This document shows positions 1-8,914 of a stretch of DNA of 64,000 nt, piece after piece. The DNA is taken from assembly GCA_015059285.1 (NCBI GenBank), contig SVAS01000001.1, forward strand, positions 1-64,000, given 5' to 3'. Numbering within the stretch: position 1 is the stretch's first letter; every line of letters begins with the position of its first letter. Position numbers and translations under genes: made by a program. The DNA comes from Bacillota bacterium. Lineage in GTDB: Bacteria; Bacillota_I; Bacilli_A; RF39; UBA660. Below the pieces are notes generated by a model. That model made no database searches and was not told where the DNA came from. It saw nothing but the letters and a program-made list of their open reading frames with translations.

Positions 1-1
1 A

Positions 2-787
2 GAAAACAAATTAGAAGTTAAAGGAGCACTTCCAACAAATGGAAAAATAACAGTAACAAAAGATGGAAAGGTCGCATTAGCAATCACAAATGGAGCACAT
101 TGTGTAACAAAAGCAACAAGTGAAAGTAAAATAACAACAGTGAAATATGCAGGAAGCTGTGAATATAAAAAAGTTTTAAATCCAATAATTAACTCAGATG
201 CAGAATGTATCACAAATGCAAACGAAACATGTAGTTTAGATGCGATAAAAGCAGGAATTGCAGTAAATGTTAAAGTAAACGATAAAGAAGAAGCAAAGAC
301 ATTCTATGTAGTAAAAGATGATAGTGCAACTAATACATTAACATTAATAATGGATAGAGATATTGGAGAAATCGTAGCATGGATAACAAAAGAAGACTAC
401 TTATCAGCTGGAGGAACAAGTTCGAAATGGGGAGATTATGGAAATAACAATAAAGGCCCAATTACAGCCTTAAATTACTTAGAAAGTCAAACAGAAAGTT
501 GGACAAATATAGGAGCAAAGAATTACACACTAATAGATGATCAAGGAAAATATACAATAGAAAGAACCAATGCCAGAGCGCGATTATTAACTAAAACAGA
601 AGGTAAAGAGTTCATTAGAACTAATAGTTTTTTATATACAAATGAAGGTAAGTATTGGCTTAGTTCAGCTACTAGTGAATGGACAAATGCTGCATCTTAT
701 ATAAATAGTGGTATTCATGGTTGTATTATTTCAACTTGCAGAAGAACTGTTCGTCCAGTAATAGAAATACCTAAATTTTTCATTTAA
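2..787 (+). CDS. Large pilin-like surface protein, 5' truncated by window edge
   Basis: The frame is open from base 2; an ATG at 140 is internal, since bases 2-139 encode the same segment (ENKLEVKGALPTNG) as the complete paralogue at 41775. The prepilin N-terminus lies outside the window. The visible part has the family's cysteine-containing middle region, then a segment with LTxxNYLES..SW, then a C-terminal module ending in WLSSA...VRPVIEI. That ending resembles a C-type-lectin/FGE-like display fold. Its C-terminal codons are AT-rich like the rest of the gene, unlike the 41.8 kb copy. Probably exported and assembled as, or on, a type IV pilus-like fibre; the function is inferred. Confidence 0.75.
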   Translation, partial: ENKLEVKGALPTNGKITVTKDGKVALAITNGAHCVTKATSESKITTVKYAGSCEYKKVLNPIINSDAECITNANETCSLDAIKAGIAVNVKVNDKEEAKTFYVVKDDSATNTLTLIMDRDIGEIVAWITKEDYLSAGGTSSKWGDYGNNNKGPITALNYLESQTESWTNIGAKNYTLIDDQGKYTIERTNARARLLTKTEGKEFIRTNSFLYTNEGKYWLSSATSEWTNAASYINSGIHGCIISTCRRTVRPVIEIPKFFI

Positions 788-796
788 ATTTATATA

Positions 797-819
797 AAAT
801 ACGCTCTGCGTATTTTTTT
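797..819 (+). terminator. Rho-independent terminator after the pilin-like gene
   Basis: Stem AAATACGC / GCGTATTT (797-804 with 808-815), loop TCT, then a T run. The same ATACGC/GCGTAT stem with another loop follows the paralogue at 42.9 kb. Confidence 0.85.
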
Positions 820-844
820 ATATAATAGTATTAGGTAACATTTA

Positions 845-873
845 TTGACTAATATAATTTTAGGTGTTATACT
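845..873 (+). promoter_or_regulatory. SigA-type promoter for the ABC exporter operon
   Basis: TTGACT (845-850), 17-base spacer, TATACT (868-873); the start codon of the ABC gene is about 45 bases downstream. Confidence 0.65.
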
Positions 874-919
874 TAACAAGTCTCAGTCAATAGAATAAGA
901 GCAGAAAAGAGGTGAAAGA

Positions 920-2662
920 ATGACGAAAGCTGCAAATTTTAAAATTATATGGCAATATCTAAAAGATGAAAAATTGAGATTGTTTACTTATATTTTACTT
1001 GTTTTATTAACATATCTTCCTGCATTACTTGCTGCATTTTTCTGGGGAAAAGCTTTGGAATATTTAATACTTAAAGACGTGATTGGATTTGTTAAGTTTT
1101 TAGCTCTTTGGGAAGGGTTATATATAATGTTTTATTCGGTTTTACAAATTCCTAGAGATAAAGTTTATAACTATTTAGAAATCAAATTTATGAAAAATGT
1201 TAGTAAAGATTTATATACTAAAATAGATAATCTGCCGGCAAAAGCGTTTGAAGAAATTGGGGTTGGAGAATTTATTAATCGTTTATATAATGATACGGAA
1301 AGAGTAATGGATTTACTTGCTAAACTTATTAGACTTATTTGTAAAGCTTTAGTAGTAGTTGCGGTTATTATACTTGCATTTTCTATTTCTATTTATTTAG
1401 GTATTGAAATAGTTGTGTTTGGTTTTGTTATGGGATTTATTTCATTTAAATTTTTTCCTAAAATCAAAAAAACACAAGAAGAAATAAAAAAACAAACAGA
1501 CAGTTATGTTAAAACAGCTACAGAAAATATTACAGGAATAAGAGAAATTAAAGCATTGGGTATTAAAAGAAATATTGAAAAGAATGTATTTGTTTTTTTA
1601 GATAATTTATTTAAAAATAGTAAACAAATTAGAAGTTATGAAATATGGTATTATAGTTTAAATAATTTAACTTATTTTGTATTACAATTCATTATTTTAT
1701 TTACTTGTGGATACTTTTTTATTCAAGGTAAAATTGAATATAGTGTATTTATTATGATGGAAATGTATATTTGGCGAATTGATGAAGTAGTTGAAAGTAT
1801 TTCAGATTTTGGAGTTAATTATAATAAAGTAACTGTTTCTTTAAGAAGAATTGGGGAAATTGTTAATAATGGATTATATCAAGATGAAAAGTTTGGCACT
1901 AAAGAATTAGGTAATATTAAAGGTGAAATCAAATTTAAAGATGTAACATTTAAATATAGTGCAGATGAAAGTGCTACATTAAAAAATCTTAATTTTTCTA
2001 TTGAACCAAATAAGAAAGTTGCTATTGTAGGTAGAAGTGGAAATGGTAAATCCACCATATTTAATTTATTACTTAGATATTTTGATGTAACAGAAGGACA
2101 AATTACAATTGATGATGTAGATATCAAAGATTTAACAGAAAACTCTTTAAGGAAAAATATTTCTATTATTCGTCAAGCTCCATTTTTATTTAATTTATCA
2201 ATATTAGATAATTTTAAATTAGTAAAAGATGATATTACGGTTGAAGAAGTAAGAGAGTATTGTAAAAAAGCTTATATTGATGATTATATAATGTCTTTAC
2301 CAAATAATTATGACACCATAATTGGTGAAGGTGGTGTTAATTTAAGTGGTGGTCAAAAGCAAAGATTAGCAATCGCAAGAACCTTGCTTATAGATACTAA
2401 AATAATTCTTTTTGATGAAGCCACATCAGCACTAGATAATGAATCTCAAGAATATATAAAAAGTACTATTGATAATTTAGTTAAAGATCATACTGTTATC
2501 ATAGTTGCGCATCGTCTATCAACTATTATAGATGCGGATATTATCAATGTAATTGATGAAGGAAAGTTAATTGCATCTGGTACTCATAAAGAGTTACTTC
2601 AAAATTGCGATATTTATAGAAGTTTATATTTAGCGGAAGATAGTGCAATGGAGATAAAGTAG
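920..2662 (+). CDS. ABC exporter, fused membrane and ATPase domains
   Basis: A 580-residue half-transporter of the MdlB/MsbA-like exporter class. The N-terminal ~310 residues hold about six hydrophobic membrane segments. The C-terminal nucleotide-binding domain has Walker A GRSGNGKS (~residue 373), signature LSGGQKQR, Walker B IILFDEATSALD and the H-loop histidine in VAHRLST. The start is set by AGAGGTG just upstream. A full transporter needs two such halves; no second half is adjacent, so a homodimer is likely. Substrate unknown. It is probably cotranscribed with prmC (8-base gap), which says nothing about function. Confidence 0.88.
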   Translation: MTKAANFKIIWQYLKDEKLRLFTYILLVLLTYLPALLAAFFWGKALEYLILKDVIGFVKFLALWEGLYIMFYSVLQIPRDKVYNYLEIKFMKNVSKDLYTKIDNLPAKAFEEIGVGEFINRLYNDTERVMDLLAKLIRLICKALVVVAVIILAFSISIYLGIEIVVFGFVMGFISFKFFPKIKKTQEEIKKQTDSYVKTATENITGIREIKALGIKRNIEKNVFVFLDNLFKNSKQIRSYEIWYYSLNNLTYFVLQFIILFTCGYFFIQGKIEYSVFIMMEMYIWRIDEVVESISDFGVNYNKVTVSLRRIGEIVNNGLYQDEKFGTKELGNIKGEIKFKDVTFKYSADESATLKNLNFSIEPNKKVAIVGRSGNGKSTIFNLLLRYFDVTEGQITIDDVDIKDLTENSLRKNISIIRQAPFLFNLSILDNFKLVKDDITVEEVREYCKKAYIDDYIMSLPNNYDTIIGEGGVNLSGGQKQRLAIARTLLIDTKIILFDEATSALDNESQEYIKSTIDNLVKDHTVIIVAHRLSTIIDADIINVIDEGKLIASGTHKELLQNCDIYRSLYLAEDSAMEIK

Positions 2663-2670
2663 GTGAAAAG

Positions 2671-3390
2671 ATGAATGATATAGAATATTTAAAAAAATAT
2701 TTAAATCCTGCTGATTTAGAAGAAGGAATAAAGAAATTAAAGCAAGGTATACCTGTTCAATATATAGTTGGTAATGTTAATTTTTATGGTTATACTTTTG
2801 AGGTAAATGAGAATGTTTTAATTCCAAGATTTGAAACAGAAGAATTAGTAGAAAAAACAATTGGGTTTATTTCTAATTATTTTGAAAAAGAAATTAATAT
2901 TTTAGATATTGGAACAGGTAGTGGTTGCATAGCTATTACTTTAGATAAAGAAATAAAAAATAGTAAAGTAGATGCTTTAGATATATCAACTAATGCTTTA
3001 GAAATAGCTAAAAAAAACAACTTAAAAAATCATTCAAATGTTAATTTTTTCCACAGTAATTTATTTTCTAATGCCAATAAAAAATATGATGTCATTATTA
3101 GTAATCCACCATATATTGCTTATGATGAAGAAATTATGGATATAGTTAAAAATAATGAACCACATATAGCTTTATATGCAACTAATGATGGGTTATATTA
3201 TTACGATGAAATTTTAAAAAATGTAAGTAAATATTTGAATGATAAAGCTATTATTGCTTTTGAAATCGGCCATAAACAAGGAAAAAAGATAAAAGACTTA
3301 GTAAAGAAGTATTTACCAAATACAAGAGTTTTATTAGAACAAGACCTTCAAAAAAAGGACCGTTTTATATTTGTATTTAAAGATAAATAA
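2671..3390 (+). CDS. prmC: Release factor glutamine methyltransferase PrmC
   Basis: Methylates the GGQ glutamine of peptide-chain release factors using S-adenosylmethionine. The SAM-binding motif LDIGTGSGCI (~residues 78-87) and the catalytic NPPY motif (ISNPPYIAYDEE, ~residue 125) are both present. At 239 residues it is somewhat shorter than the usual ~280, with a trimmed N-terminal helical domain. It begins 8 bases after the ABC gene with its own AGGTG ribosome-binding site. A terminator overlaps its 3' end. In Bacillus prmC sits next to prfA; here prfA is not adjacent. Confidence 0.92.
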   Translation: MNDIEYLKKYLNPADLEEGIKKLKQGIPVQYIVGNVNFYGYTFEVNENVLIPRFETEELVEKTIGFISNYFEKEINILDIGTGSGCIAITLDKEIKNSKVDALDISTNALEIAKKNNLKNHSNVNFFHSNLFSNANKKYDVIISNPPYIAYDEEIMDIVKNNEPHIALYATNDGLYYYDEILKNVSKYLNDKAIIAFEIGHKQGKKIKDLVKKYLPNTRVLLEQDLQKKDRFIFVFKDK

Positions 3391-3410
3391 CTTGGTTTTT
3401 TATCTTTTTT
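3379..3410 (+). terminator. Terminator overlapping the prmC stop
   Basis: AAAGATAAA (3379-3387) pairs with TTTATCTTT (3398-3406), followed by T's. Confidence 0.7.
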
Positions 3411-3435
3411 ATTGTATAATGAAGTTGGTGGTAAT

Positions 3436-4077
3436 ATGTTAGAAAAAATGGTGAATATGCTTAAAGAAAAAGACATAATTATACCTAGAATGTTGTTTTT
3501 TAATTATAAAAAAATTAATATCACAGAAGAAGAGTTAATATTAATTATTTATTTAGAAAATACTAATCTATGTTTTAATTTAAAAAAGATGAGTGAAGAA
3601 TTAAATATTAATAGTAAAGTTTTACTTCAAATGATTAATTCTTTAATAGAAAAAGATTTATTAGAGATTAAAGTAGAAAAAGAAAAAACAGTTTGTTCAG
3701 AAACTATTTCTTTGGATAAGCTATATCAAAAATTAGGTTTTTTACTAGTTAATAAAGAAGAACCAAAAGAAATTGATACTAATTTATTTTCTGTTTTTGA
3801 AAAAGAATTTGGTAGAACAATTTCTCCTATGGAGTATGAAATCATTAATGCATGGAAAGAAGTTGGTTTTTCTGATGAATTAATTGTTGCAGCTTTAAAA
3901 GAAGCTACTTATAATGGTGTTAATAATTTAAGATATATAGATAAAATACTTCATGAATGGAAGAAAAAAGGAATTAAAAATAGTCAAGATATAGAAAATG
4001 ATAAGAAAAATTTTAATAAGAAAACTAATAAGAAAGTAGAAATGTTTGATTACGATTGGTTGAATGAAAGTGAATAA
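3436..4077 (+). CDS. dnaD: DnaD-like replication initiation protein
   Basis: DnaD family primosomal protein that helps load the replicative helicase in Firmicutes. The N-terminal ~100 residues look like the winged-helix DDBH1 part. The C-terminal DnaD domain is recognisable in FEKEFGRTISPMEYE and the IDKILHEW stretch. I place the start at ATG 3436, because GGTGG lies just upstream; an upstream in-frame TTG at 3412 overlaps a TATAAT that is probably a -10 box. It overlaps nth by 14 bases, the same dnaD-nth order as in Bacillus, where ponA and recU also follow. Confidence 0.85.
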   Translation: MLEKMVNMLKEKDIIIPRMLFFNYKKINITEEELILIIYLENTNLCFNLKKMSEELNINSKVLLQMINSLIEKDLLEIKVEKEKTVCSETISLDKLYQKLGFLLVNKEEPKEIDTNLFSVFEKEFGRTISPMEYEIINAWKEVGFSDELIVAALKEATYNGVNNLRYIDKILHEWKKKGIKNSQDIENDKKNFNKKTNKKVEMFDYDWLNESE

Positions 4078-4693
4078 TATAATTGATTATTTAGATGAAT
4101 TAATTCCGAATGCTATTTGTGAGTTAAATTATACTAAGGATTATGAACTTTTAATTGCTGTTATGTTAAGCGCTCAAACAACGGATAAACGTGTTAATAT
4201 GGTTACTAGTATTTTATTTAAAAAATATTCTACTTTAGAAATGTTAAGAGATGCTGATATTTTTGATATTATGGATATTATTAGACCGATTGGAACGTTT
4301 CATAAAAAAGCAATAAATATTAAAAATATAGCTACAAGATTATTAGAAGATACTAATGGAATCGTTCCGAATAATAGAGAATTTTTAGAAAGTTTAAGTG
4401 GAGTTGGTAGAAAAACGGCGAATGTGGTTTTGAGTAATTTATATAATGAACCATGTATTGCAGTAGATACTCATGTTTCAAGAGTTAGTAAACGTTTAGG
4501 ATTAGCCTCTGAAAAAGATGATGTTTTAAAAATTGAACAAAAACTTACCAAAAAGATTCCTATTGACAAATTAAATAGAATGCATCATCAACTAGTATTG
4601 TTTGGTAGATATTATTGTAAATCACAAAATCCAATGTGTGATGAATGTAAATTAAAACAGATGTGTAAATATTATAAAAAAAGAAAGCTTTAA
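4064..4693 (+). CDS. nth: Endonuclease III (base excision repair glycosylase/AP lyase)
   Basis: Removes oxidised pyrimidines and nicks abasic sites. The helix-hairpin-helix LSGVGRKTANVV carries the catalytic lysine (~residue 118), and VDTHVSR carries the catalytic aspartate. The C-terminal iron-sulphur loop follows the C-x6-C-x2-C-x5-C pattern exactly. Length 209 residues is normal. Starts inside the end of dnaD (14-base overlap), implying translational coupling. Ends at a bidirectional terminator shared with the convergent ponA. Confidence 0.95.
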   Translation: MKVNNIIDYLDELIPNAICELNYTKDYELLIAVMLSAQTTDKRVNMVTSILFKKYSTLEMLRDADIFDIMDIIRPIGTFHKKAINIKNIATRLLEDTNGIVPNNREFLESLSGVGRKTANVVLSNLYNEPCIAVDTHVSRVSKRLGLASEKDDVLKIEQKLTKKIPIDKLNRMHHQLVLFGRYYCKSQNPMCDECKLKQMCKYYKKRKL

Positions 4694-4712
4694 ATTTGAG
4701 CTTTCTTTTATT
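4679..4712. terminator. Bidirectional terminator between nth and ponA
   Basis: AAAAGAAAGCT (4679-4689) pairs with AGCTTTCTTTT (4699-4709), with A and T tracts on the two sides, so it can serve both convergent transcripts. Confidence 0.8.
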
Positions 4713-7665
4713 GTACTATAATAGTTCTTGTTAAAGTTTCGTTTAATGAACGATATTTAACTTTATAAGTAACTGTATATGTATCAGCAACATTAAAATC
4801 AATACTACTTACTTTAGAGCCTATAGTTTGACCACTGCTATCTTTAACAGTAATAGTTACAGTTGCTTGTGTTGATACATCAACTAAATTATCATATACT
4901 GTTACACCTTCATCAGTGTATATCTCACCATGATTTTTACTAACAGTTGTATCTCCGTTTAATGTAGTAGTAATAATTGGATCACTTCCATCAAATTCTA
5001 CTTTTGTTTCTACTCCTGTACTAGCATTAGATTTAAATTTAGAATATGCAGTTTTTACAACAAATGTAATTGGATGTGCTGTAGAAGATATAGTGTATGA
5101 GAAACTATCTTTTGTTGTAGTTCCAACATAAGTTAAAGTACCAGCACTATTTTTAGTATAAACATCATAACCTAAAGGTCCTAAAGCGTTGTTGTTATAT
5201 TCTATTCTAGAATTTACATAAGCGTTTTGATAATCTGGTTTTGTAAAAGATAATTTAGCTAAAGATAGTAGTTTATCTTTATTTAAAGCATCTGGTGTTT
5301 TTATTTCGGTCCAAGATAAAGTTACTTTACCACTTGCATAACTACTACTTAAATTAGTTGGATTACTTAATTGAGAATAACGTTTAGATACTTCAGTTGG
5401 TTCTGTTCCTTTTTTAAATAATTCTACTAATTTCATATCATTAGGTGTATATGCACTTGGTAATTGAGCAGGATTAGTATCTTTTTCTATTGTAACTTCA
5501 ATAACACCATCTGGTTTTTTAATGTTAGTACTTCTTGTAAATATACCAGATGCAATAGTATTAAATATGGCTGTATGATAGTTAGTACCAAAACTATTAA
5601 ATGAATTTTTTGTAACTGTTTCATAACCATACCAAACAGCAATAGAATATTCATCAGTCATACCAGCAACCCAATAATCATTAATTGCATAATCAGGTAA
5701 TCCTTTTTCTTTTTTTATTTCATCAGTAAAATTAGTTGTTCCTGTTTTAGCAGCATATCTATAACCATTAATATTTGAATAATATCCTAAAGCTTGTGTA
5801 GCAGTTGTAATAAGCATATCATTAAGAATATAAGCAGTTTCTTCACTCATAGCTTTAGTTTTATTTAATTTGTTTTCAACTTCTTCACCAGTTTCACGAT
5901 AAATAATTTTTGTATAACTACGAGGTTCATTATAGTAACCACCATTTGCAAAAGCGGCATATGCAGCACTTAGTGTTAAAGGAGATTCTCCGTTATAACC
6001 ACCAATAGAATGTGCTTCATGAACTGTATTGCTTTCTATTTCAGGAGATAACCCTAAATTAGTTACAAATGTTTTGATATTTTTATTAGAAACTTGTTGG
6101 AATGTTTTTAAAGCAGGGATATTACGAGAACCAGCTAAAGCAACACGAGCAGTTAATAATCCATGATATCCAGCATCCCAGTTATATATTTCTGGTCCAT
6201 TTGAATAATTATATGGTTCATCACCTAACAAATTATAAGAAGACCAGTTATTGTATTCAACAGCAGGACCATAATCATATAAAGGTTTAGCTGTAGAACC
6301 AATTTGTTTTTTTATTCCAGATGCATAGTCAATTCTTACATCAGTATTACTATTACGACCTGAACCAACAGCTACAATTTCACCTGTTTTAGTATTTAAA
6401 ACAGAGATACCAGCTTGAACTTTGTCATTTTCCCAAGTCCACTTTGTACCATTCATAATGGCATTTATGTGATCTTGTTTTTTTCTGTCCATAGTTGTAT
6501 AAATTTCCATAGGAACAGTATAAGGGTTGTTTCCTGTTTTTTCTTTTACTTCATTTACAACTATATCAATAAAACCTTGATATTTAATTTCTTCTGAATT
6601 TTTTTCCACTAATAAATCCTTGATTTCAATATCTTCTGCTGCTTTTCTTTCTTCAGCAGTAATATAACCATGACGTTCCATTAATTTTAAAACAGTTGAA
6701 CGGCGTTTTGTTGCGGCTTCTAAATTATTAAATGGATTATATGTGTTAGGTGATTGGAACAACCCAGCAATTAAAGATGCTTCTGGTAGAGTTAAATCTT
6801 TAGCATTTTTTCCAAAATAAGTAAGAGATGCTTGTTCAACTCCCCAAGCTCCACCACCCATATAATAAGAGTTAACATAGAATTCTAAAATATCTTCTTT
6901 AGTATATTTTTTTTCTAATTTAAATATTGACATATAAATATCAGTAAATTTACGTAGGATACCTTTTATTCCGCTATCTGCCTTAGCATCGGTATAAGTA
7001 TTTTTTACAACTTGCATTGTAAGAGTACTAGCTCCACCAGCTGCATTATTTCCAGTTATTTGACCAATAGAAGCTTTTATAAAACGTGGTAAGTCAAATC
7101 CATTGTGTTGGAAAAATCTTGAATCTTCAGTTGCAATAATTGCGTCTATTAAAACTTCTGGAAGTTGTTCATACTCAATTATTTCTCTATTTTGAGCACC
7201 TAATTTTTGAAAAATATTACCTTCATTATCATATAAAATACTAGATTCTTTTTGGTATAGTTGATCTGGATCAAATTCAGGTGCGTTTTTAACAATATAG
7301 AAAAAGAATAAACAAACAGCAATTAATATCAAAATACACATAACAAAAAGAATAATTAGTAGAATTTTCCACCATTTCTTTTTGCCCTTTTTAGGTTTCT
7401 TTATTTTCTTTTCGTGTTTTTTTGGACTGCTGTTTTTAGTTTTTTTAACCTTTACTTTAGGTTTTCTTTTTATTCTTTTAAATTTATTTATTAAAAATGG
7501 TCCAGCAAATAGTAGTGCATCAATAATTGCAATTATAATAAAAGAAATAAGCCAGTTAATTGCAAAACCTCCAATCATAAATGCAACTAAACTAATAAAT
7601 GCTAGTAAAATGTTGGTTTTGTTTTGAGATATAAATTTTTTGATTTTTCTAAACAACTTTTTCAT
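4708..7665 (-). CDS. ponA: Class A penicillin-binding protein (PBP1-type)
   Basis: Bifunctional peptidoglycan synthase, 985 residues. The N-terminus has a hydrophobic hairpin (~residues 17-60), a Lys-rich linker, then a second strongly hydrophobic span (~100-128). The glycosyltransferase-51 domain follows with catalytic EDSRFFQHNGFD (~180) and STLTMQVVKN. The transpeptidase domain has S-x-x-K as STAK (~455), SRN as the S-x-N motif and KTGT (~640). After it come a fibronectin-III-like domain and a C-terminal Ig-like repeat of the DUF5011 type. The N-terminal membrane hairpin is additional to the usual single anchor. Follows recU by one base, as in Bacillus ponA-recU. Confidence 0.94.
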   Translation of the reverse strand: MKKLFRKIKKFISQNKTNILLAFISLVAFMIGGFAINWLISFIIIAIIDALLFAGPFLINKFKRIKRKPKVKVKKTKNSSPKKHEKKIKKPKKGKKKWWKILLIILFVMCILILIAVCLFFFYIVKNAPEFDPDQLYQKESSILYDNEGNIFQKLGAQNREIIEYEQLPEVLIDAIIATEDSRFFQHNGFDLPRFIKASIGQITGNNAAGGASTLTMQVVKNTYTDAKADSGIKGILRKFTDIYMSIFKLEKKYTKEDILEFYVNSYYMGGGAWGVEQASLTYFGKNAKDLTLPEASLIAGLFQSPNTYNPFNNLEAATKRRSTVLKLMERHGYITAEERKAAEDIEIKDLLVEKNSEEIKYQGFIDIVVNEVKEKTGNNPYTVPMEIYTTMDRKKQDHINAIMNGTKWTWENDKVQAGISVLNTKTGEIVAVGSGRNSNTDVRIDYASGIKKQIGSTAKPLYDYGPAVEYNNWSSYNLLGDEPYNYSNGPEIYNWDAGYHGLLTARVALAGSRNIPALKTFQQVSNKNIKTFVTNLGLSPEIESNTVHEAHSIGGYNGESPLTLSAAYAAFANGGYYNEPRSYTKIIYRETGEEVENKLNKTKAMSEETAYILNDMLITTATQALGYYSNINGYRYAAKTGTTNFTDEIKKEKGLPDYAINDYWVAGMTDEYSIAVWYGYETVTKNSFNSFGTNYHTAIFNTIASGIFTRSTNIKKPDGVIEVTIEKDTNPAQLPSAYTPNDMKLVELFKKGTEPTEVSKRYSQLSNPTNLSSSYASGKVTLSWTEIKTPDALNKDKLLSLAKLSFTKPDYQNAYVNSRIEYNNNALGPLGYDVYTKNSAGTLTYVGTTTKDSFSYTISSTAHPITFVVKTAYSKFKSNASTGVETKVEFDGSDPIITTTLNGDTTVSKNHGEIYTDEGVTVYDNLVDVSTQATVTITVKDSSGQTIGSKVSSIDFNVADTYTVTYKVKYRSLNETLTRTIIVQ

Positions 7666-7666
7666 A

Positions 7667-8233
7667 TTAATCTCCTTTAAAATAAATTTTTTCTATAATT
7701 TTTAAATAGTCTAATCTTGGACTATAATTTTGCTTTATTATATGCCCCTCTTTTTCGAAATAACTAAGTGGAATAGATTTTTGTTTGTTATTTTTAATAT
7801 ATTCTATTAACTTTTCTGTTGTAAGCAAGAATACTTTGTTATGTTTAACAAAACTTACTATTACAAAACCAATACCACCATTTGTGCGAACTTTTTTTAA
7901 ATGTTCAATTTGATGATTATGGATATTTTTTAAAGGAAAATTATTTAATTTTGTTTCTTTGGCTTCAAAGTCAATATATTTTCCTTTATATAAACCATTA
8001 TAATCAGTAGTAGATGGTGTTTTAAAATATGCTTCTTTTATAACTGCTTCACATCTACTTGTATAATCTACTTTAGCAATTGTTATAGGTGTTGGTTTTT
8101 TATATATTAAAGCAATATCTGAAATGCGATAATATTCATTAGTTGTATTTAAATCATCCTCTAAATTCATCCCTCTATTATCGTAATGAATTACACTTTG
8201 ATAATCTTTTTTTATACCCTTAGGATAGCGCAT
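7667..8233 (-). CDS. recU: Holliday junction resolvase RecU
   Basis: Firmicutes-type resolvase that cleaves four-way junctions. The N-terminal RGMNLEDDLNTTNEYY motif and the catalytic patch around YNGLYKGKYIDFEAKET (the DxxExK nuclease signature) are intact; 188 residues is normal. The recU-ponA pair on the reverse strand faces away from gpsB, preserving the Bacillus neighbourhood. GGTGAT lies just upstream of the ATG. Confidence 0.93.
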   Translation of the reverse strand: MRYPKGIKKDYQSVIHYDNRGMNLEDDLNTTNEYYRISDIALIYKKPTPITIAKVDYTSRCEAVIKEAYFKTPSTTDYNGLYKGKYIDFEAKETKLNNFPLKNIHNHQIEHLKKVRTNGGIGFVIVSFVKHNKVFLLTTEKLIEYIKNNKQKSIPLSYFEKEGHIIKQNYSPRLDYLKIIEKIYFKGD

Positions 8234-8338
8234 ATCATCACCTATATAATTATACTATATTTTTAGTTTTTTTTCTATAAAAATAGAAATTATTCATAAA
8301 GTATCAAAAATTATCTAATAAATTCTAGTTTTATCTAG

Positions 8339-8351
8339 TTTTGTCGAAAAC
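8339..8351 (+). promoter_or_regulatory. Spo0A-binding box upstream of a tiny gene
   Basis: TTTTGTCGAAAAC contains the exact 0A-box core TGTCGAA (8342-8348). It lies 32 bases upstream of TATAAT (8381-8386), the -35 position typical of Spo0A-activated promoters. A TCTAGTTTT direct repeat precedes it. Spo0A itself is encoded at 40.8 kb. Confidence 0.6.
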
Positions 8352-8398
8352 AAACAAACTAGTTTTTAGTTGTGTTAAAGTATAATCGAGGTGGATAT

Positions 8399-8488
8399 AT
8401 GAAACAACATCATATAGAAAATATAATTAATGAAATGATTGAAGATGTAAAATATTTAAAACTATCTACTTTACGTAATAAGGAGTAG
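8399..8488 (+). CDS. Putative 29-residue peptide gene under Spo0A-box control
   Basis: ATG with a good GAGGTGG ribosome-binding site at 8388-8394, 29 codons (MKQHHIENIINEMIEDVK...), stop at 8486, and a terminator hairpin that overlaps the stop. Promoter-like TATAAT at 8381 and an 0A box at 8339 precede it, so it looks like a complete independent transcription unit in the recU-gpsB gap. The peptide is predicted to be mostly helical and amphipathic. I recognise no family: it is not Sda and shows no clear Spo0E signature. It could also be a small RNA whose ORF is incidental. Confidence 0.45.
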   Translation: MKQHHIENIINEMIEDVKYLKLSTLRNKE

Positions 8489-8497
8489 ATTTTTTTA
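8464..8497 (+). terminator. Terminator of the tiny Spo0A-box transcript
   Basis: ATCTACT (8464-8470) pairs with AGTAGAT (8484-8490), followed directly by a T run. The stem has little GC. Confidence 0.6.
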
Positions 8498-8533
8498 TTT
8501 AATTTAAAAGCGTATTTAATACTAAAACTTTCA

Positions 8534-8562
8534 TTGACAAATATATCGTTTTTTGAGATAAT
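8534..8562 (+). promoter_or_regulatory. SigA-type promoter of gpsB (and probably rnpB)
   Basis: TTGACA (8534-8539), exactly 17 bases, GATAAT (8557-8562), 28 bases before the gpsB ATG. Confidence 0.75.
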
Positions 8563-8590
8563 ATTATCAGAATTTAAAGAGGTGTTATCT

Positions 8591-8914
8591 ATGTATCAAG
8601 AAAGAATATTACTTACAAGTAAAGATATTTTAGAAAAAGAATTTAAAATTGATACCAGAGGTTATAGGCCACAAGAAGTAGATAAGTATTTAGATGTTAT
8701 TATTCGTGATTATGAAGAGTTTGCTCGTATTTTAAAAGAAACAGAAGCTGATAAAAAAGAAATCATTGAAGATAATATTCGTCTAAAACAAGAAATAAGA
8801 CGCCTTAGAACTCAACTAGATGCATTAAAAGAAGGCCCAACTAGTGATATCAATAATGCAGATTTATTAAGAAGACTTTCTAATCTTGAAAAAATTATAT
8901 ATGGTAAAGAATAA
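8591..8914 (+). CDS. gpsB: Cell-cycle protein GpsB
   Basis: DivIVA-like coiled-coil adaptor that links class A PBPs to the divisome. The N-terminal membrane-binding/PBP-binding motif region (ILEKEFKIDTRGYRPQEVD) and the following coiled coil (~45-80) are clear; 107 residues is typical. I place the start at ATG 8591 behind GAGGTG; in-frame sequence further upstream overlaps the promoter. The location beside ponA/recU and rnpB is as in Bacillus. Its stop codon lies inside the first helix of RNase P RNA. Confidence 0.92.
   Translation: MYQERILLTSKDILEKEFKIDTRGYRPQEVDKYLDVIIRDYEEFARILKETEADKKEIIEDNIRLKQEIRRLRTQLDALKEGPTSDINNADLLRRLSNLEKIIYGKE

Noticed and set aside
6102-6597. Small plus-strand ORFs inside ponA, and similar antisense ORFs in other genes
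   Set aside because: Shadows of strongly coding regions, without ribosome-binding sites or recognisable products.
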